From: Allium sativum
Taxonomy: Eukaryota > Streptophyta > Magnoliopsida > Asparagales > Amaryllidaceae
NCBI GenBank assembly: GCA_030737875.1
Contig: CM060915.1
Span: 364,557,863 to 364,621,862, forward strand
Length of the DNA: 64,000 nucleotides
Direction: 5' to 3'
Shown: piece after piece, positions 56,662-64,000 of the stretch
Layout: every line of letters begins with the position of its first letter
How positions within the stretch are numbered: position 1 is the first letter of the stretch
Position numbers and translations under genes: made by a program
The notes under the pieces: generated by a model
Databases searched by the model: none
What the model was told of the DNA's origin: nothing
Seen by the model: the letters and a program-made list of their open reading frames with translations, nothing else

Positions 56662-59600
56662 TGTAACACCCCGAATTTTCTGTTAACATTAAATTAACAA
56701 ATTAAAGTATAATTAATTATAAATTATGGAATTAAGGGAAATGGGTTACGCCATTGCGTTCGTCTTGGAATTCTGCTTGAAATAGAGTCCGAGTTTGCGT
56801 AAAACGGATACCGTATGAAGAAGATATGGACGAACAAAGTTAGGCAGAAAAACCAGAAATGGGCCAGAATGCACTGGCGCACTTGGGAAGTGCGCCAGAA
56901 CAAAATTGCACTGGCGCACTTGGGAAGTGCGCCAGTACAAATTTGCACTGGCGCACCTGCCAAGTGCGCCCAGGCCGAGCAGAAACCTGCTTGGTCAGGC
57001 CCTGGCTGGCCTGGTCAGGATTCTGGTCGATTTTTGGGGCTTGGCTGTGTCACTAGGGCTTACATGTCGCTTTCTGATTGGCTTCTATTGAGATGGATGG
57101 TCTGGATTCACTCTAGCTTCATCGACGGCTCTAATCAGTTTGAAATTCTATAAATACAACTCAAGTCTAAACCTAAATTCACACAAATTATATAGTACTA
57201 TAGCCGTCATGCTGCTAGGAAGAAACTAGGAGTGGCCGTCAGTTAGAAAGCTTAGAGACAAGCTAATACTAAAGTAAAACATGAATCAAAACAACGTTAG
57301 TCTACCCAAAGGAAAGCATTTCAAATTCAGAACTCAGAATCCAGAATTCAAGTTCGTCATTTGTTGTAAGTATAGTGATTTTTCCGATGAGAATAAAACT
57401 AAGACTTGATTCGATGTAAATTGGAAGTGGAATTGTGCTATTATGTAACGTTGATGTTAATTCATATCTATATATTGAAATGATTGTGTTGTGATTGGAA
57501 TTGGGATGTTTGTGGTATAATTGATGTTGATCCTATTGTACTTTTAGAATGAAAACAACATCACATGCAAGTTGTATAGTTCATGTTTATGTGATTATAT
57601 AGGTTGTTTGTGATTAGAACCTCATGTATATACTTTATGCTAGAACCTTTATGCCTAAATGGTTATGTTCATATACATGCTCCTATGTTTATACAAAAGT
57701 TGCAAGTTCCTAATTGGATCCATGTCGAGATCCACTTTAGTACATGTTTCATGTTGTAATTAGATATATGATTGGATCTAGTTCACAACCTTGTCATAAA
57801 ATTATACATACTTATGAAAATGTCATATTCTTGTCATATGTTAGTGATGTTCGATGTTATGCCTAGATCCAAAACATGTTTAGGCTTATGTTGTCTAAAT
57901 CATATGCTAATTTATGTGACACCTATATGCTTAGATCCCTATTTCAATGCAAGTTCACATATATGTAAATTGAATTAGGCTATGTTGCAAATTCTCATGT
58001 ATGTTGATTTAGTCTATGTTGCAAGTTCACACCTATGACATTCATGTTGACTATTTTGCAAGTACACACCTATGATGTTCATATTGACTATGCCAAAAAT
58101 GCCAAGTTTACACCTATGTCATGTTTATGTTAGTGAACTGCTTTATGCCAATTTTGTGTACGTTAAATTAGGCTAAGTTTTTAGCCTAATATTATATGTT
58201 AAAAATCACGCGAACGAAAATTAGGCTAAGGTTGTTAGCCTAATACCTAGACGGGGTAACGTTGGGATAAATTGGTAATTATAGGAAACCTTGACATAAA
58301 AATATATGAAATTGGCATGTTTGTCACATGCCGAAAATTGGTGGCACTTAAACGGTATAAATTTTTATACCAAAAATGTTGAACTTGGAAAGTGGGCCAT
58401 AACATTTAATTGTTGACAAATTTACATATAACAAGTAATAAAGACAAATATGTAAATTTAGAAAATACGAATATGCTTAACACGAGGTTGGATTGAGTTG
58501 TGATGTAAACCTGCCCGGACCCGCCCGGCTGTCCAGTAGTCACAACAATACCTATCCAATGTGAGAGGTTAAGCATTGAGCCCAATAAGGGCCCGAGGTT
58601 AGACTGAGTTACGGTGTAAATCTGCTCAGAACCGACTGGCACATTCAGTAACCATAACAATACCTGTCTAATGCGAGTGGTCGGTGCTTTAAAAAGCTAA
58701 GGACAGACAGTCAGGATGGTAGGGCTAAGTTAACTAAAACACTTAACCAATTCAACAAGTTAATTAAACTGATGGGTGGGGTTAGGTAAATACAGACACT
58801 TAACCACTTAACATGTTTGACTAGAAAACCCTAGTAACGGGGACCCATTTCAGCAGTAACCCAATTAGGTATCATGATACCCTGAAACTAGGCAGGGTGG
58901 GGCACGATTACTGGGCTGATTGTAAGTGGTCAAAGCGACGGCGGTGGGTGCAACAGTGTGGGTTCTAACGGAGTGCGGGCGTACACACACTTCGGAGCAT
59001 ACAAACAGGGCATTGGGGGCACCAGTAGTATACCCTATGCATTCTAGGATTGTGTCGGGCCGCCACCATGGGACTTGATACACCCCATGGTGGGACCGGC
59101 ATAGGTATCTACAATCTTTGGGGGCCGTAAGACACATGTGATTATGCGAGTAGGAGCCGATCTTTAGAAAAAGGGGATCACTTCACCTCCTGCATGGGGT
59201 GCCGGTTAAGACAGTACAAATAGGTGCAGAGTTATAGTGTGGGGTGCGATAGTATATTCGTTTCAAAACTACTTTATCTTAGTTTATGATACTTTCCTAT
59301 TTCCACTTTATACCTATCATGCCCTTATTCTTATTCTCATCCTGAAGAGTCACTAGACTTACCAGGCTTTATGTCTGATCCTATTTTCTTTCGTCTTCTT
59401 TTCTTCCGTCCCCCCCCAGGTCCACAGGGAGGAAACAACCCAGCTTAGTCAGACTCTTTGCAAGCTTCAAGATAGTAGATGTACGGTTTGGACTCTCTTG
59501 CTTTGGCTATGGATATTGGACACAATCATGGGGATTTATGCAGTTTTAATTATGTTTTTTGCATCTTTATTTAATAACCAAGACAAAAATGATGATGTAA

Positions 59601-59804
59601 TGTTTTGGAAGTTATTATGTGATAGTTATGGAAATGTTTTGTATGAACACATATTTATGAAATAAAAAGTCTGTTGTTTTCTGCTGCTTATATATATGTG
59701 TTTATATCTGTCTTGTGTTTTATCTGTGACTTTTACTTACAAAACTCCACCAAAGTTAAGGCATTCCCTTTGTGAGTGACCTTAATGGAGGGTGGGGTGT
59801 TTCA
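56662..59804 (+). mobile_element. Element D 3' LTR (3,143 bp)
   Basis: Same layout as the 5' LTR: palindromes at 56875/56912/56949, TATAAATA at 57149, hairpin modules at about 58480-58690, end GGGTGTTTCA. It is followed by TGTTG, the right target copy. Differences from the 5' LTR include single substitutions and a few short indels (for example ATTGATGTTGATCC for ATTGAGTTGATGTTGATCC). Confidence 0.95.
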
Positions 59805-60639
59805 TGTTGTCTGAGAGGACATAGTCCCGAGATTCTTGGCCCTTAGTAGTAACTGTGTAGAGCGTCCGTTTTCTTATTTAGTTGAAGGACTAGAAGGCTT
59901 ATTTAAAATTAAACTTAGATCAGAGGATTAAATTAAATAAGCTAAGAAAAGAGTAAAGGCATAACTAAAAGGAAACAACAAATTCAGTAAAGCAACAAAC
60001 ATGACAGTTAAAGAAAAATGGGAAAATTATGAGAAAAGATGGACAAGAATAAAATTTTCCAAGATAAGTTGAAAAAGAAAAGCTGTAACAAAGAAAAATT
60101 TCTTATATGGGTTATGCTTGGATAGGAAAATAGGGGAATCTTCATAAATAGTTTCATAAAATCCAAGTACAAGTGGAAAAGGTTGAAAAAGAAAAGCGGA
60201 AGATGTGAAATTTTCTGTTTTTCACCTTTTTGTAACATAAGAAATCGAATTTAGAAAATTAGATTTTTCTTAAATTCGAAAAATAAAGTTAGTCGGTAGG
60301 ATTTTGGATGCAACAGTTGGGTGAACCGTGCTCTTGCTCTGCAAGAATGAGGAAAATTTTAGATGAAAATGTATTTTGATTTTCAAAATATTACATTCAT
60401 GTAGAACTGGCAGTATATTTAGAATGTGAGCGTCATGTTTTTAAAAAAATTTGAAAATTTGCATACAAATAGGAGGTACTGCTTAGGTGTACATGTATTA
60501 TTATGTTGTATTACACTTTACACAAGTGCACAATGTTTGCAAAAATTGGATGCGCACATGATGGATGGATATCATGCGAGGGATTATGTATTTTACCCTT
60601 ATCAAATTTCGGGGACGAAAATTCCTATGGGTGGGAGAA
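59805..60639 (+). other. Element B interior, right part, with polypurine tract
   Basis: Begins with the target copy TGTTG, then CTGAGAGGACATAGTCC, continuous with the sequence left of element D when compared with element A's uninterrupted interior. It ends GGGGACGAAAATTCC then TGGGTGGGAGAA, a purine tract. Non-coding. Confidence 0.8.
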
Positions 60640-61045
60640 TGTAACACCCAACATTTTATGACAATTTAATAATTAAATAATGCATATGTATATACACACA
60701 CACACATATATATATATATATATGCATAGACATAAATATACATATATGTATATGGAGAATAAAATAAAGATAATTTGTGATTGCATGTAATAAATACACG
60801 CACTGAAAAAGAAGAAAATATTAAATTAAATAAAAATGTAATGCATGCATTAAAGAAAGTATTGGTTGCATGCACTATAAATATGATGAATGCACTGATT
60901 TACAAATATTACGCATTAACAATAAATGAGAAATAAAAGAAAAAGATGGATGCAATGGTTTAATTAAAAGATTACATCAAACACGAAAAAGAGAAATAAG
61001 AAAAGAACAATGACTACCATTGTTCTATGCCTTGTTAACAAAAGC

Positions 61046-61114
61046 CTTAGTACTCCAGTTGGTTAGAATATGTGGCTTGCATACATGAGATGGAGATTTC
61101 GATCCCCGCCACTA
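61046..61114 (+). mobile_element. tRNA-derived segment in element B 3' LTR
   Basis: Same segment as 43064-43132, with CCAGTTGGTTAGAATATGTGG and TTTCGATCCCCGCCAC. Here the B box reads TTTCGATCC, nearer the consensus at one base than the 5' LTR copy. Confidence 0.6.
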
Positions 61115-62714
61115 TCATATATATGTTTTAAGGGAACATCTAAAATAAACACATGTTCATAAGAGAAAATTTATATAAGCGCATATATAAGAAAAGATAT
61201 ACATATAAGGAAGTAAAGAAAAAATATGTATATATATATATATGAGAATATATATGTATATATGTGCAGAAATATATATGTATATACAAGAGATAAAGTT
61301 CAAGATAAGGCTGCAATCAAAGAAATATGACAAGAATTAAATGACGATACAACACCGTTTGAATTTTGAAATCGAAATAAAAGTTGTGCATATATATATA
61401 TATACGTGTAAAATGGTCATTAAAAGATTTGTATACATATAAGAAGATTATATGTGAATATAATGTATAAATAAATTCCAGAAATTCAAACATTCGTAAA
61501 TCAAACTTTTGCGCCAAAACAGTTTGCGGGACCCATAGTGGGGTCGACACCCCCTAGATCCGGCTAGATTCATCTGCGAACTTGGACTATTTTCTTAACT
61601 GGGTTCAATGCTGACTCGGCGCTACGTGTATGATAAAATCCTGAACACATATAAATAGGCTAGTAGAGCCTAGCCGAAATCTCATATTTCTAAGACGACG
61701 TCTATACTCTGCCATTCTTCTTAATCCTCAAATCTCTTCAAAAAAATAGAATAATTAGTTTAGGAAAGTTCTGAATCAAGATCTGGAGGAAAAGGATGAA
61801 TATTAGTAAGAAGGTGTTCAGAATCATATTCGAAGTAAGGTAATTTCTCTGATCTGGTCTATTTCAATTTTCTCCTCTTTCTTCCCTTTTTCTTTTAGTA
61901 AGAATTGCGGATCCATGGTTGCTAGGTTCTAAATTCAGTTGGGAGGACCATGGAATACTAGATTTGGACCAGATTCAGGATCTTGAAAGCAAATTAGGTG
62001 AGTGGATTTAAGTTATATCATTTTTGATAATGGTTTATAATCGTTTGACATTCCCCGTTAATATGCAATGTAAATCTGCTAGAATAATTAAAGTGATGAA
62101 AAGCTAATATGACATGTTGAAATATTAATATGTTGGAAAGTCCATATGTTGAAACGTTTAAAATGCTAAAATGTTTATATGTTCAAATGTAAACTTGTTA
62201 AAATATGAGTAGCGATTACTGTTGTATACATACATGTTCTAATTACATGATTAACTTGTGGCATATTAGGTAAACGGTAGAACTGAGAAAATTACATGTT
62301 AATTGTTAGATTTGAACAATTACCTGATTAAATGATTACATGTTAGAATAAAATTAATTACATGTTAGAAAAAACATGCGACTTAATGTGATGACATTAA
62401 AATATAGATTACAGTAAAAATTTGAAAGAATGGACATGCCTAAATTATATAGAAAATTTACAGTAAATAGAAAACTATAACTGCACTTAGACACGAGGTT
62501 AAATTCAACTTGTGGTAGAAGTATGCCCTGAACCACCTGGCAAATCCAGCATCCACAAGTTGTTTATTTAATGTGAGAGGTCTAGTGCGTAAATAAACAT
62601 GTAACAGTGCTAAGACACAAGGTTAAGTCAACTTACGAAAGAAGTCTGTCTGGAACCGCCCGGCAAATCCAGCGTTCACAAGTGGTAGGCTTAATGTGAG
62701 AGGTCTAGTACGTA

Positions 62715-62721
<7 letters not shown>

Positions 62722-62763
<42 letters not shown>
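62722..62763. repeat. (TA)n microsatellite, about 20 units, only in the 3' LTR of element B
   Basis: The 5' LTR has only ACATATAAATGTATGTATA at the matching place (about 44763-44782), so the tract grew after insertion, when both LTRs were identical. Confidence 0.9.
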
Positions 62764-62771
<8 letters not shown>

Positions 62772-64000
62772 ATAAAAGGGATAGAAATAAATGGCATTAT
62801 TGTAATTAATGGATATGAATGGAATTGAAAGATAATTACAACAGTAAAAGAAGTGGAATAAACGGGGAATGATAATGACCTATTACAAATAAGTTACATT
62901 AAAGGGAATGTTGTGTAATAGTTAGGCTTGTCCTAGGACAAGTGGAAATTATAACTTAGGTTATAATAAACGATAAAGGAAATGGAATAACTTATGTAAT
63001 AAGATAAGTTATAGTTAATTGTAAATTAAGTTATCTATGAGAACGAGAATCTGAAATATGCCGATAAGGACAACATAAGTTATATTTATGGAAAGGGAAC
63101 TTATAAGTATATCTTAGTTAAGAGAACTAACTTATTAAGTAAACAACGATAAGTTGTAATGACAGTATAGGATGAAATTATGATTAAATAAGAAAGAATG
63201 AGGCAAACTTATGAAGTGAAATAAGTTATATTTAATCATAAATGATACGTGACATGTTAAGAAGAAAACATGTGAATTGAGATATACTTAATTACATATC
63301 AAGTATAACATGTTATCGTAACTATGAAATTGACAATGAATAATATAAAGAGATTGCAGATTAAAGACCTTGAATTACAATCTAGAGAATGACATGTCGT
63401 GAGCTTATCAATAAACTTAAATGGATTAAGTTACAACTGAAATTAATAAGTAAGAAGAACTTGGTAACTTGAATAAGAAGTCAATATGAATGGGAATAAC
63501 CAAGTTGAATGGAAATCAAAAAGGGAAGAGCAAGCATGTAATTAATGATTAGACATAGGATTTAATAACACTTTAAACTGAAGCGCTTGGACCAGTCCGT
63601 ACATTTGAGGGTAAATAACCCAACGAGGTAGATTATCATGGTGTTATGAGGCACGAGGGAAGCGCACGTTCATCTGATTATTATGTCAGCTCCGAAGGAC
63701 TGGAAGGGGGAGCACGTGGCTTCCTGAGACGTTAAAAGTGCTCCTGGTAGTCCTCTATGCTGGTGCAGTGTTCGGGCTGTGCTCACAGAAGTTGGGTCTA
63801 CGCGTTACTACCAGGTGGGTGGGCCTTGACTGCAAAAGTAGCTTTGCAGTCAGAATGTTGTGATGAGGTGAACTAGGGTGATTCGGTGATCGCCTCAACG
63901 GGAGGCGAGGTCGGGACCAACAAGGATAGTAGATCGTCGGGTACCCATCATCGGCAGCCAGTGGGATGTGAAAAGACTAGAGTTAAACCCAAGACGCCAT

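Larger units (their letters stand above)
48411..59804 (+). mobile_element. Element D: complete Tekay/Del-type chromovirus (Ty3/gypsy), 11.4 kb
   Basis: LTRs at 48411-51559 and 56662-59804, both TGTAACACCCC...GTTTCA; primer-binding site TGGTATCAGAG at 51562 (initiator tRNA-Met type); purine tract AAGGAGGGGAGAA at 56649-56661; perfect target duplication TGTTG at 48406-48410 and 59805-59809. Gag with a CCHC knuckle, protease, RT, RNase H, integrase, then a chromodomain-like tail give the chromovirus order. The coding region has several nonsense changes and frameshifts, so it needs help to move. The LTRs are close to each other (nine differences in the first ~180 bp by eye, fewer later), pointing to a fairly young insertion. 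Confidence 0.95.
42684..64000 (+). mobile_element. Element B: LARD-like LTR retrotransposon, interrupted by element D, 3' end outside the window
   Basis: 5' LTR 42684-47019; primer-binding site CTGGTTTCAAAGC at 47021 on; interior 47020-48410 plus 59810-60639 (about 2.2 kb once D and one target copy are removed); purine tract TGGGTGGGAGAA; 3' LTR from 60640 past the window end. It belongs to the same family as element A from the TATA box onward, but its U3 is different and longer. No coding motif is seen. It inserted into A's 5' LTR, with AATTA (42679-42683) as the predicted target duplication. Confidence 0.8.
60640..64000 (+). mobile_element. Element B 3' LTR, cut by the window end
   Basis: TGTAACACCCAACATTTTATG, colinear with 42684-46050 of the 5' LTR. 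About 1 kb is missing to the right. It differs from the 5' LTR at many sites and by an expanded (TA)n at 62722-62763, so element B is older than element D. Confidence 0.85.

Overview
This is a repeat-dominated, AT-rich nuclear window from a plant, most likely a eudicot. The evidence is one plant class-I carboxylesterase gene (CXE / 2-hydroxyisoflavanone dehydratase-like) with canonical introns, Tekay/Del-type chromovirus LTR retrotransposons primed by initiator tRNA-Met, a Helitron, a Mutator-like MITE, a LINE fragment and tRNA-derived SINE-like sequence. I cannot name the species. There is no prokaryotic or organellar content, and almost all short ORFs are chance frames.

Layout. 1-7642: decayed LTR-retrotransposon remains: two minus-strand LTR ends at 765 and 2543, a broken integrase tail at 2549-3440, then a polypurine tract and a putative 4-kb LTR. 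7643-11320: AT-rich sequence with degenerate short repeats. 11322-15232: a 1.7-1.9 kb tandem duplication, each unit carrying a Mutator-like MITE and clusters of palindromic CACGTAGTG-type words. 15711-32870, minus strand: the carboxylesterase locus, with a single exon 2 (15711-16165), an 11-kb intron with LINE, SINE-like and Helitron inserts, and two copies of exon 1 (27177-27684 and 32363-32870) inside a 5.18-kb tandem duplication that also copied intron sequence, a Helitron and about 90 bp of 5' flank. 32965-34824: intergenic, partly low-complexity. 34825-64000: a three-level nest of LTR elements. Element A is on the minus strand. Element B is on the plus strand, inserted into A's 5' LTR at 42684. 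Element D is on the plus strand, 48411-59804, inserted into B's interior with a perfect 5-bp target duplication TGTTG.

Element D is a complete but coding-defective Tekay-like chromovirus: LTRs of about 3.15 kb, gag with a zinc knuckle, protease, RT, RNase H, integrase and a chromodomain-like tail. A and B are non-autonomous, LARD-like: LTRs of 3.8-4.3 kb around only about 2.2 kb of non-coding interior.

The most interesting pattern is in the LTRs. Five LTR types (ending at 765 and 2543, plus A, B and D) keep the same 5' layout: TGTAACACCCC-type terminus, palindromic GC-rich words shortly upstream of a TATAAATA box. The words themselves differ completely (GTCGAC every 12 bp; GGGTCGACCC; CCCCCTTAAGGGGG; a 23-bp palindrome every 37 bp; CAACACTGACTCAGTGTTG). 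A second shared LTR module, duplicated in tandem far downstream of the TATA box, forms a hairpin whose stem changes in a compensatory way between copies around a constant CTGCCCGG...CCGCCCGG loop. At the carboxylesterase locus, the duplicated first exon gives two candidate first exons for one second exon. They differ at the oxyanion-hole motif (HGG versus HGS), and the duplication junction places a TATAAAG near the inner copy.
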